DNA of 8,374 nucleotides, taken from contig JARGFV010000105.1 in assembly GCA_029210545.1 (NCBI GenBank), positions 1-8,374 of the forward strand, given 5' to 3'. The DNA is from a bacterium (GTDB lineage: Bacteria > BMS3Abin14). Below are positions 1 through 6,538 of the stretch, piece after piece; position 1 is the first letter of the stretch, and the number at the start of each line of letters is the position of its first letter. A model generated the notes under the pieces. The model saw only the letters and a program-made list of their open reading frames with translations. It was not told the DNA's origin and did no database searches. The position numbers and the translations under genes were made by a program.

Positions 1-233
1 ACTTCAAGAAGCGTAACTACCCCGAAGCCATAACGTATTATCAGAAGGCGCTGTTCATAGACCCGACCTTCGCCATGTCCTACTATAACATTGCTCTTGC
101 CAACGAGAACATGGGACAACAGATCGATGCCATTGCTAATTACGAAAAGTTCCTGCGGTTCTGGCTGGGTGATCCCAAGTACAAATCTATAGCACAACAA
201 AAAATCTCCCGCCTAAGGCAAAACAACCAGTAA
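1..233 (+). CDS. TPR-repeat protein, C-terminal fragment (5' end outside window)
   Basis: Reading in frame 3 (first whole codon at base 3) gives 76 residues ending in TAA at 231-233. Two tetratricopeptide-like helical pairs are visible. The first has the pattern Y-PEAI-YYQKAL-IDP, followed by F-A-M-S-YYN-IALA; the second has DAIANYEKFL. The end is basic and Gln/Asn-rich. TPR repeats are protein-protein interaction scaffolds, and the sequence gives no specific partner. The nearest downstream gene on the same strand starts 93 nt later, and I see no terminator in that gap, so the two may be co-transcribed. The N-terminus is missing, so total length, signal peptide and other domains cannot be judged. 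Confidence 0.8.
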   Translation, partial: FKKRNYPEAITYYQKALFIDPTFAMSYYNIALANENMGQQIDAIANYEKFLRFWLGDPKYKSIAQQKISRLRQNNQ

Positions 234-326
234 AGCGATGTTATTTTAAACTGGTAAAGCTAAGATGCATCCAGTCTGAACCAACAGTGAACCATCTCCA
301 ATAAACGCATACTTTAAGAGGGCTTT

Positions 327-1382
327 ATGAAACTCAATTACATCAAGTACCAAATCTTTCCAGTATTTTTTCTGCTTTTATTCGGATTTTCTCTTCTGGC
401 ACCTCCTGTTTCTCTCGCATTCAAGACTTCAGAGGTAAACAGCGACACAAATAGGTCATCCATGGAAGTGGATGGGGCACAACCGTTCACTCTGCCTACA
501 GTGACACTGGACGGGGAACCTATCCCGGAGAAGATCATTCTGGCCGCCCTGAAGTTCGGCGCCGTTCAGAACACTATTTTTCACGGAGAAAATAACTTTG
601 ACGCTTATGTGCAACAGAAATGGGAAAGCACTGTAAACACATTGATCCCCCGATTTCTTCTGGCCAGGGAAGGACAGCGGACCGGGATCATTATTGACGA
701 TAATCGATTTAACACCTTTATTGGCGAACGGATCGAGCAGTTTGGAGGTAAAGAGGCACTGGAAGGCATGTTTGAAACCGTCAAGCTTCCCTTTGAAGAC
801 TACGTTGCCCTTTCCCGCCAGGCGTTCGGCGCCCGCCTTTACGTAGAGAAGCTTTTTGAAAATATTATCGTTTCAGAGGAAGACGCACTTACCTACTACC
901 AGGAAAACAAGGAGAGGTATGGAAAGCTGGGAACCCGCACCGTCTCATTTACACGCTACATTTTCCGCAAAGACCCGGTAGATATTGAATCTATTGGTGA
1001 CCTTCGGGCAGCTGCATCCGATATAGGGACGAATAATACTTTGACAAAGGTCTCGGACAGATTACGGAAAAAGTATCCGGTCGACGTCACCAACATGTAC
1101 GACATCGTCATCACCGAAAAGGTAACGGGCCCCCTCTGGATCGGGGCACAGGAACTTGCAAAGGGTCAGTGCGGTTATTTTCCATTCACAACAAGACCCG
1201 GCGTCAAGGAACACTACCTGATCCTGGTCAACCAGATCACCCCTGAGAACATAAGACCGTATGAGGAGATAAAAAGCAGGATCGTGAACAGGCTGGTAAA
1301 GGATCGTCAAAAGGCCATTCTGGAGCAGAAGGTCGCGGAACTGAAAGAGCGAACCCGGATCGAAATCCAGCAACCACAATAA
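327..1382 (+). CDS. Secreted SurA-N/parvulin-like chaperone (peptidyl-prolyl isomerase family, degenerate)
   Basis: The product has 351 residues. It starts with a hydrophobic signal segment (about residues 9-31) with a probable cleavage after SLA, so it should be periplasmic. Residues about 95-195 have the SurA N-terminal helical pattern: long amphipathic helices, I-I-DDNRFNTFI, then LPFEDYVALSRQAF and VSEEDALTYYQENKERY. Residues about 200-305 fit a poorly conserved PpiC/parvulin fold ending in EHYLILV, followed by a long charged C-terminal helix (about 312-343). Full-length SurA is longer (about 430 residues, two parvulin domains), so this is a short relative. The ATG has an AAGAGGG Shine-Dalgarno at 316-322. 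It converges with another parvulin-family gene across a shared terminator. Its role as a chaperone for exported proteins is inferred from family and context; isomerase activity is doubtful. Confidence 0.75.
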   Translation: MKLNYIKYQIFPVFFLLLFGFSLLAPPVSLAFKTSEVNSDTNRSSMEVDGAQPFTLPTVTLDGEPIPEKIILAALKFGAVQNTIFHGENNFDAYVQQKWESTVNTLIPRFLLAREGQRTGIIIDDNRFNTFIGERIEQFGGKEALEGMFETVKLPFEDYVALSRQAFGARLYVEKLFENIIVSEEDALTYYQENKERYGKLGTRTVSFTRYIFRKDPVDIESIGDLRAAASDIGTNNTLTKVSDRLRKKYPVDVTNMYDIVITEKVTGPLWIGAQELAKGQCGYFPFTTRPGVKEHYLILVNQITPENIRPYEEIKSRIVNRLVKDRQKAILEQKVAELKERTRIEIQQPQ

Positions 1383-1415
1383 ACAACCCGGTAAAATATA
1401 TATCCAAAACGTAAC

Positions 1416-1442
1416 TGAGGCGGCCCACAAGGGGCCGCCTCA
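1416..1442. terminator. Probable bidirectional intrinsic terminator between convergent genes
   Basis: A perfect 11-bp inverted repeat pairs TGAGGCGGCCC (1416-1426) with GGGCCGCCTCA (1432-1442) around a five-base loop. On the plus strand it is followed by ATTTGTT, and on the minus strand by GTTACGTTTTGG, so both sides have a modest U-rich tail. It lies 33 nt after the plus-strand stop (1382) and 43 nt after the minus-strand stop (1486), where termination is needed in both directions. The tails are weaker than a classical T run, so efficiency is uncertain. Confidence 0.8.
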
Positions 1443-1485
1443 ATTTGTTCATGCCATGCATCTTACACATGCCCGATTAAGCAGG

Positions 1486-3303
1486 TTAATGGAAAGAACC
1501 CTTGCTTGGTGAAATACCACGTATGGTCTTCCTTGCGTCCAGCCACTCCTCGATCATTTCACCCACGAGGCCGGCTTCCACAAGGTAATCAGCAGGGTAT
1601 TCCCTGGCTCCCCTTTCCATGATCGCCATATTGGTTCTCTTAAGGGAATCCTGCTGAATCGAATTCTTTACCTGAGCGTATGCTTTTTCGAAAGGTTGAA
1701 GGTCTCCCCGTTTTTTGCCAAGGACTTTGTAGACAGCCCAGCCGGTTTTCTCATCCAGGGGCTTGGTTACATCCCCAACAGGGGTCATCTCGAGGGTAAG
1801 GATTGCCTTTTCAGAAAAATCTCCCTCCCGATAGGTCCCTTCCAGTACCTCAGGGCCACCTTTTGAATCACTACTTTTCACGAGTCCTTCCAGCGGTAAT
1901 TCACGTTTAAGGTCTTTTGCAACATCCTCTGCAACATCTCGAGTGGCCAAACCCCGAACCCCCCTTACGCTGAATATCGCCTCTGGGGAATCTGCCTGCC
2001 CGGAGGAGTGAATATAAAAACTGAAAATTTCTTCATCGGAAGGCTCTGATTTTTTATTCATCCGGTCAAGGGCTGTCTGGACAAGGGCATCCTTCCAGGC
2101 ACGATCCAGATTTTCCTTGTACTCTTTTTCCTCCAGAACACCCTGGGAAGCCGCTTCTTCACGCATGGCGAGGTCCGGCGCCACTTCCCTGATACGGCTC
2201 CACCATGTATTAACAGAGGTACTTGCCACAGCTTCCTGGCCCTTGGGCCAGAGTGTCAGGACAACCTTTTGCATCCAGTCCCAGGTGATCTCGTATTGGC
2301 CCACTGTTCCCAGTACAATGCTGCCATCTCCAGTTTCGAGGGCCTTTTCCAGGCTTCCCTCGACAGGCTTCAAGGGATATTTTTCAGGTATCTTTCCCTT
2401 CAGGGAGTCCACCGCCAGGGCTAAGAGGCGATTTTTAGCGCCCTCTACCATATTATCGATCTCTTCCGGCAACAACGGTCTTTTATCCTCCATGAAGAAT
2501 ATATTATAACCAAGACCGGTGGGGATGACGGTGCTTACCTCTCCCTTTTCCAGAAATTCAAGCCTTGAAATGATTTCCGCACCGTAGTGATGGGGCAAAC
2601 CTGTGATAATCGGCTCAGTAAGAAGCCCACCGTTTTCTGATGCCGGCCCAACACTATGGTCCGTGGCCAGTTTTGCAAAATCCTCACCGGCAGCTGCGCG
2701 CTCCCGGATCCTCTGAGCCTCACCCAGTTCAAGGAGAACGATCTGACGTATAGTCATGACAAAGCCGGTTGACGGAACAGTAGCTCTCGCCACAGCATCG
2801 TCGATATTTACATCAGCATCCAACTTTTTGGAGTAATACTTCCCCGTCCACAGGGGGATCTTGGCCTCCCACGCTGACCGGATATCAGGAGAAACTTCCA
2901 TAGATTCCTTGACAGCATCGAGGTAAAGGTAGTTCCGGTAGAGGACCGTCCTGGTGACAGCCCTGCTGGCCAGCTCCCGCGTGTCGTCCTGTTTGGGCCG
3001 GTTGTACAACCTGTCGAATACATCGCGAAGTTCCATCTTCGTAACCTTGGTCCCTTTAAAGGCGATGAGAACCGTTTCCGGGGGGGCGCTCAGCAGATCG
3101 GTTACCCTTTCCGCGGTGAAAACCTGTACCTCACCCTCAACCTCCTCGAACGGTTTAGGCTCACATGCTGTGAGAGCGAAGATAGCGCAAAGAATGGAAA
3201 TAACGAGTGCAGTTATCTTAGGGACAGGGTTCCAATTGAATATGTAGGTCAATGGGTTTTCTCCAACGGTTATCAGTTTATCATCGATTAAAGGGGATGG
3301 CAT
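1486..3303 (-). CDS. Large parvulin-family (SurA/PpiC-like) lipoprotein, probable periplasmic chaperone
   Basis: The product has 605 residues. A hydrophobic stretch (about 30-46) ends in the lipobox L44-T-A-C47, so it is probably a membrane-anchored periplasmic lipoprotein. Residues about 183-275 form a clear PpiC/parvulin domain: the IRQIVL strand, AAAGEDFAKLA, ENGGLL, LEKGEVSTVIPT and LGYNIFF. The two positions that are usually histidine in parvulins (S-H-I-L and G-Y-H-I) are Q187 and N267 here. A second, very degenerate parvulin-like region lies at about 440-530 (ending GWAVYKVL), preceded by SurA-type helices (about 360-430) and followed by a C-terminal helix. It is the last gene of the minus-strand cluster, 48 nt after the thioredoxin gene. 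The ATG at 3303 leaves an unusual 28-residue polar leader before the signal helix. A TTG at 3252 with GGAGA seven bases upstream would give a 588-residue protein with a normal signal peptide. The family assignment is firm; the start and catalytic activity are not. Confidence 0.85.
   Translation of the reverse strand: MPSPLIDDKLITVGENPLTYIFNWNPVPKITALVISILCAIFALTACEPKPFEEVEGEVQVFTAERVTDLLSAPPETVLIAFKGTKVTKMELRDVFDRLYNRPKQDDTRELASRAVTRTVLYRNYLYLDAVKESMEVSPDIRSAWEAKIPLWTGKYYSKKLDADVNIDDAVARATVPSTGFVMTIRQIVLLELGEAQRIRERAAAGEDFAKLATDHSVGPASENGGLLTEPIITGLPHHYGAEIISRLEFLEKGEVSTVIPTGLGYNIFFMEDKRPLLPEEIDNMVEGAKNRLLALAVDSLKGKIPEKYPLKPVEGSLEKALETGDGSIVLGTVGQYEITWDWMQKVVLTLWPKGQEAVASTSVNTWWSRIREVAPDLAMREEAASQGVLEEKEYKENLDRAWKDALVQTALDRMNKKSEPSDEEIFSFYIHSSGQADSPEAIFSVRGVRGLATRDVAEDVAKDLKRELPLEGLVKSSDSKGGPEVLEGTYREGDFSEKAILTLEMTPVGDVTKPLDEKTGWAVYKVLGKKRGDLQPFEKAYAQVKNSIQQDSLKRTNMAIMERGAREYPADYLVEAGLVGEMIEEWLDARKTIRGISPSKGSFH
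3250..3264 (-). promoter_or_regulatory. Candidate ribosome binding site and TTG start for the parvulin lipoprotein
   Basis: On the minus strand, GGAGA (3264-3260) is followed after seven bases by TTG (3252-3250), in frame with the parvulin gene. Starting here puts the hydrophobic signal helix and lipobox cysteine 30 residues from the N-terminus, which is normal for a lipoprotein signal. The upstream ATG (3303) has only the G-rich GGTGG preceded by a run of seven G (3311-3317). Both starts are possible; signal-peptide logic favours the TTG. Confidence 0.5.
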
Positions 3304-3351
3304 AACGCCACCCCCCCGTTAATAATCAAAATCTTAGGGTTACAGGAACTG

Positions 3352-3852
3352 TCACTTTAATATGTCTTCTATGGCACTGTGGCTATCCGGGCTGTAGCCT
3401 GAAATGACCTGCCTTACCAAAGCTCCCTTTTCAAAGAGGACTGTGGCAGGAGTGAAGCTGACCCCGAACTTGGAGGCAATGGCGAAATCTGGGTCTACGT
3501 AAACCATCGCGCCTTCCATTTTTTTCATGTACACCTTCATCCAGCGTTCAACCATGTCCTTGCCGCCGATATCGATACTCACCAGATGGATGTTGGAACC
3601 GGGGTGGTCCTTGTAAAGCCACTTGATCTCCTGCAGACAGTTGTTGCAGGTGGTGTTGAAGAAAACAAGCGCACCGGGCTCCTTAAACAAGGTGTCCAGG
3701 CCCACGGTGGTTCCGTCAAGTTTGGTGATCATGACAGGCGGTTCCGAGGGCACTGTACTTCCGGGGGGAAAGCCGATGGCACTGGCCACAGGCACCATGG
3801 CCAACCCGATGCAAAGCACCATCAGGGCTATCAGTGAACGTTTACAATTCAT
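3352..3852 (-). CDS. Exported TlpA/thioredoxin-like disulfide oxidoreductase (CNNC active site)
   Basis: The product has 166 residues. Its Sec signal peptide (about 1-25) ends in VASA, predicting a soluble periplasmic protein. The rest is a compact thioredoxin fold: a beta strand ALVFFN, then T-T-C69-N-N-C72 at the start of a helix, the strand VSIDI, and F-T-P135, the cis-proline expected opposite the active site. The Trp that usually precedes the first Cys in thioredoxins and CcmG/ResA/TlpA proteins is replaced by Thr. ResA/CcmG-type members of this superfamily keep apocytochrome CXXCH cysteines reduced for heme ligation. Lying just downstream of a 14-heme cytochrome gene suggests that role, but this is inference. 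The start is well supported: AAGGAGG at 3866-3860 lies seven bases before the ATG. The parvulin lipoprotein gene follows after 48 nt, suggesting one transcript. Confidence 0.88.
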   Translation of the reverse strand: MNCKRSLIALMVLCIGLAMVPVASAIGFPPGSTVPSEPPVMITKLDGTTVGLDTLFKEPGALVFFNTTCNNCLQEIKWLYKDHPGSNIHLVSIDIGGKDMVERWMKVYMKKMEGAMVYVDPDFAIASKFGVSFTPATVLFEKGALVRQVISGYSPDSHSAIEDILK

Positions 3853-3882
3853 GGGGTTACCTCCTTGAGCAGAGATTAAGAG

Positions 3883-3919
3883 GGGAGGAAGAGGGTAACA
3901 CTGACACCCTCTCCCTCCC
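3883..3919 (-). promoter_or_regulatory. Long RNA hairpin in the cytochrome-thioredoxin gap
   Basis: In the minus-strand transcript, GGGAGGGAGAGGGU (3919-3906) pairs over 14 bp with ACCCUCUUCCUCCC (3896-3883). The only non-Watson-Crick pair is one G-U, and the loop has nine bases. On the plus strand the same site is an A-C mismatch, so the element fits better as minus-strand RNA. No U tract follows, so it is not a classical terminator. It lies 16 nt upstream of the thioredoxin Shine-Dalgarno. The CCUCC in its 3' arm could alternatively pair with that GGAGG. An mRNA-stabilising or translation-tuning role is inferred. Confidence 0.5.
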
Positions 3920-3967
3920 TGAAGCCAAGAGCAATATCACACGTACCTGGCTTTTTCAACTTTGCTG

Positions 3968-3986
3968 AAAAAACGGTTGCCCGTTA
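3968..3986 (-). terminator. Small intrinsic-terminator-like hairpin overlapping the cytochrome stop codon
   Basis: On the minus strand, AACGG-GCAA-CCGTT forms a 5-bp stem with a GNRA-type tetraloop, and six consecutive T (3973-3968) run from the end of the stem. The stem begins within the TAA stop of the cytochrome gene. The short stem suggests partial termination, which would leave more cytochrome message than thioredoxin/parvulin message. Ribosomes reaching the stop would also interfere with folding, so its strength is uncertain. Confidence 0.4.
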
Positions 3987-6290
3987 TTTCGCGTGACACG
4001 CGTTGCAGAGCACAGCCTCATCAATGTATCCGCCTGTACCAGCGCCCGCCGTCTCCAGGATGTAGGTGGAACCATCCGTATCGGCATCGTGGGCCCTGTG
4101 ACAGGACTCGCAGTTGATCTGGCCTGTGGAGGATCCGTCGGTGTTGGTACCAACGTGCGTGACACCGTTCTCACCGATGTTTGCATTGTTGGCAGTGACG
4201 GTTCCCATGCTGGTTGTATAATTTGGCAGAACCGGGTGTGTGGAACCGGTTCCCGGAGCTCCGCCATGGCATGAGGTACAAAGATACACAGTCGTTCCGC
4301 CATTGTCGTTGTTGCCAGCGGAGGACAGCAGCATACCGATACCGTCCAAGGTCGAGTTCTCGTTGTCAGAGTCTTCGTTGGTCCGCTCAGCAGCGTTGTA
4401 GTTGGTGCTGCCCGCATCGCTATCACCGTTGTTGGAGAATATGGCCTGCCCGGTGTCAGTCTTGATGATATGGCAGGAGGTACAGATCAGGGCCGAGTTG
4501 GCAAAACTGCCATCACTGGAGTAGTTGATGGGAGCAGTTGCACCGGCCTCGGGCGTGACAGCTGAACCGGATCCCTGGGCCCACTTGTAGTTGGCCGTGG
4601 CAATCTCACCAAGGACGTGGGTCCCGGCATCGGTGGTGTTGTGGCCTGTAAACCAGGAGGGGTTAACACCGTGACAGTCCACACACATGGAGTCGTCGGT
4701 GGCAACACCGGCCACGCCAGGGAAGGATGTAGCGTTGTTGTGGGCGCTCGCATTGGGTCCAGCGTGGCACGTCATGCAGCCCATAACGCCACCGGGGAAA
4801 TCGTAGTAGTTGGTCGAGCCGGTCCAACCGGTGGGGTCGGTGGTGATCATGTTGACCATCACCTGGGTTCTGGCAGCACCACCCGCGACCACGTAGGAGG
4901 ACCAATCCATGTCGGTGCCGATCTCGGTACCCGTGCCATCGGCGCGAAGATCGGTATCGCCGGTCACGGCAAAACCGGAGGGATGGTGACCAGGCTTGAA
5001 GTTGCCAGCACCGGTGCCGCTGTGGCAATCGGAACAGTAAGCAGCCTGGAGGGCGTACTCGTAGTTGGGGGGACCGACCGCGGTGTCGTCGTAGTTCGTG
5101 GCAAAGTGCATGTCGTGACACGACTGGCACACGATGACCTGGTTGGCGGCATCGGTGTTGAGCCACTTCGTACCTGCCGGCTCAGTAACATCAAAACCGG
5201 TGGCGGCGGTACCGTCGAAGGTGTTGTTAAAGGGGTGCGAGAAGGTAGCAAGAGCACCAGGGCCCGAGGTTGCGTTCGTGTAGTCGTGGCACTGGGAGCA
5301 GATGTCCGCAGATGCTGTGCCACTCGGGTCGGAGCTGTAGACTGTCAGGTCGTTATGACCAAAGTTCACCGCAAGGGTGACATCGGTCCCGGCGGCCAGA
5401 CCATCGGCAACGCCGTAACCCGCATCACCCTTGCCGAGCTCGTTCCAGTGGACAACGTGACAGGTACCGCAGTTGATCTCACCGGTAACGGCAGCGCCGG
5501 CGTTGGCCTCGAACTTGGCGCCCAGGTTCCAGTGGTTACCGGTAACGGTAGGCGTATTGGCTTCCTGGGTCAGGAGTGCCCAGGTGCTGTTGAAGTCTGT
5601 GCCGTAGGCGTCAACACCGAACTGGAGCAGGTTGGCGTTGGTGCCAGCCTCGGCCAGGACCACGTTGGAAGCCGGGTGGTTCTGGCGGGCGTCGGCGCCG
5701 GCGTTGCCGCCGTCGTTCTCGTCGCGGGCCACGTGGCAATCCTCGCAGAAGGTCAGGAAGTCGCCTGCCACCAGGGCCAGGGAGCCCGTGGTGTTGGACC
5801 TGAGGAAGGGCCTGTAGGTGTTGTCGTGGATGTTATGACATGACTGGCAGCCGACGACCGCCCCCAGGGTGGCGTGGGTGCTTGTGCCGTAAACGGCATC
5901 AGTGAGAGTGGCTTCGAGGGCATCACCCCAGGACTCCAGAACCGAAAGGTCACGCCCGTGGGAACCTGACTGGAAGGGGTTGATCTCAGCGGCGTCCGTG
6001 TAGCCTGAGGCGTCGTTGTGACAGGCCCAGCAGATGGCGGCGATGGGATCGTTGTCCCACTGAGACCCGGTAGCCACGTCCGCAATGGCGGTGGGGAACA
6101 GCTTCTGACCGCCGGCACCGTGGGGGATGTGGCAGAAGGAGCAGGCGCCCTTCTGGGCCGCTCCACCCGTGTAGTCCTGGTGCAGGATCATGTTGTGACT
6201 AGAGTTTAGAAGCCCCGCGGACATGGCCGTACCGGTGCCGAAAGCCACCAGGGCCAAAACCATAAGAGCCAAAACAAGCTTGCGTTTCAT
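3984..6290 (-). CDS. Exported 14-heme c-type cytochrome (doubled-CXXCH type)
   Basis: The product has 768 residues, with a Sec signal peptide (about 1-25, ending AMSA). There are 14 CXXCH heme c sites, with first cysteines at 50, 87, 148, 182, 274, 331, 388, 419, 505, 536, 603, 671, 727 and 762. Sites 1, 3, 5, 7 and 13 extend to CXXCHXXH. I count 20 further histidines, enough for bis-His ligation of every heme. The sites pair into seven modules resembling the doubled-CXXCH cytochrome family. The mature chain is very acidic (about four Asp/Glu per Lys/Arg), low in lysine and rich in Gly, Thr, Asn and Ser, with a polar linker at about 611-665. No membrane segment follows the signal, so it is periplasmic, outer-surface or extracellular. 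The start is supported by AGGAGG at 6304-6299, eight bases before the ATG. The likely role is long-range electron transfer; no catalytic site or terminal acceptor can be read from the sequence. Confidence 0.95.
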   Translation of the reverse strand: MKRKLVLALMVLALVAFGTGTAMSAGLLNSSHNMILHQDYTGGAAQKGACSFCHIPHGAGGQKLFPTAIADVATGSQWDNDPIAAICWACHNDASGYTDAAEINPFQSGSHGRDLSVLESWGDALEATLTDAVYGTSTHATLGAVVGCQSCHNIHDNTYRPFLRSNTTGSLALVAGDFLTFCEDCHVARDENDGGNAGADARQNHPASNVVLAEAGTNANLLQFGVDAYGTDFNSTWALLTQEANTPTVTGNHWNLGAKFEANAGAAVTGEINCGTCHVVHWNELGKGDAGYGVADGLAAGTDVTLAVNFGHNDLTVYSSDPSGTASADICSQCHDYTNATSGPGALATFSHPFNNTFDGTAATGFDVTEPAGTKWLNTDAANQVIVCQSCHDMHFATNYDDTAVGPPNYEYALQAAYCSDCHSGTGAGNFKPGHHPSGFAVTGDTDLRADGTGTEIGTDMDWSSYVVAGGAARTQVMVNMITTDPTGWTGSTNYYDFPGGVMGCMTCHAGPNASAHNNATSFPGVAGVATDDSMCVDCHGVNPSWFTGHNTTDAGTHVLGEIATANYKWAQGSGSAVTPEAGATAPINYSSDGSFANSALICTSCHIIKTDTGQAIFSNNGDSDAGSTNYNAAERTNEDSDNENSTLDGIGMLLSSAGNNDNGGTTVYLCTSCHGGAPGTGSTHPVLPNYTTSMGTVTANNANIGENGVTHVGTNTDGSSTGQINCESCHRAHDADTDGSTYILETAGAGTGGYIDEAVLCNACHAK

Positions 6291-6320
6291 AAGTTTTTCC
6301 TCCTATTGCGCTGTAAATAA

Positions 6321-6348
6321 ATTATACTTCAAATCAATCCTCCCCAAA
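6321..6348 (-). promoter_or_regulatory. Candidate sigma70-type promoter for the cytochrome gene
   Basis: On the minus strand a perfect TATAAT lies at 6326-6321. The best -35 match, TTTGGG (6348-6343) at a 16-nt spacing, is poor. Transcription would begin near 6314, giving a leader of about 23 nt that contains the AGGAGG ribosome site. A good -10 with a weak -35 fits a promoter that needs an activator, and a direct repeat sits immediately upstream. The box could still be chance in an AT-rich stretch. Confidence 0.45.
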
Positions 6349-6368
6349 GGGAAGGCTTGGGGAAGGCT
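6349..6368. repeat. Phased 9-bp direct repeat upstream of the candidate cytochrome promoter
   Basis: GGGAAGGCT occurs at 6349-6357 and again at 6360-6368, a period of 11 bp, so both copies face the same side of the helix. It lies just upstream of the weak -35 of the candidate promoter, where an activator would bind. The same stretch can also form two mutually exclusive hairpins: CCCCAA 6342-6347 with TTGGGG 6357-6362, or GGGGA 6359-6363 with TCCCC 6368-6372. If read through from the propeller gene, these could act in RNA. The rest of the 248-nt gap (6291-6538) shows nothing convincing. Confidence 0.45.
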
Positions 6369-6538
6369 CCCCCTATCAATTGCCCTGAACCCGGGCACTG
6401 ATTCTGTGTCCACCTCCTTTCATCTTTTGATCAGTTGTTCTTTCTCAAGCAGCTATAAACAAAAACAACGCTTCAGCTACACAGCCCTCAGCCACCCGGA
6501 TCATATGGATCTGCCTGGGCCTTTCTTATAGGGCGTTT

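Noticed and set aside
3952-3972. TTTTTCA/TGAAAAA inverted repeat after the cytochrome gene
   Set aside because: The stem is almost all A-T and overlaps the T run of the better hairpin at 3968-3986, so it is unlikely to be a separate element.
4617-5843. A 408-codon plus-strand open frame opposite the cytochrome gene
   Set aside because: It is antisense to the 14-heme gene. Its product is monotonous Gly/Val/Arg/Thr-rich sequence with no domain, which is what the antisense of a GC-rich, Thr/Ala/Gly-rich gene gives. The other strand has 14 CXXCH sites, a signal peptide and a ribosome site.
6381-6397. TGCCC/GGGCA hairpin in the propeller-cytochrome gap
   Set aside because: It has only five base pairs and no T run on either strand, so it is too weak to call a terminator.
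6303-6413. A 36-codon minus-strand open frame from GTG to a TAG overlapping the cytochrome ribosome site, preceded by AAAGGAGG
   Set aside because: The GTG overlaps its own Shine-Dalgarno and the next in-frame GTG is 14 bases away, too far. No recognisable peptide is encoded, so a leader peptide is not supported.
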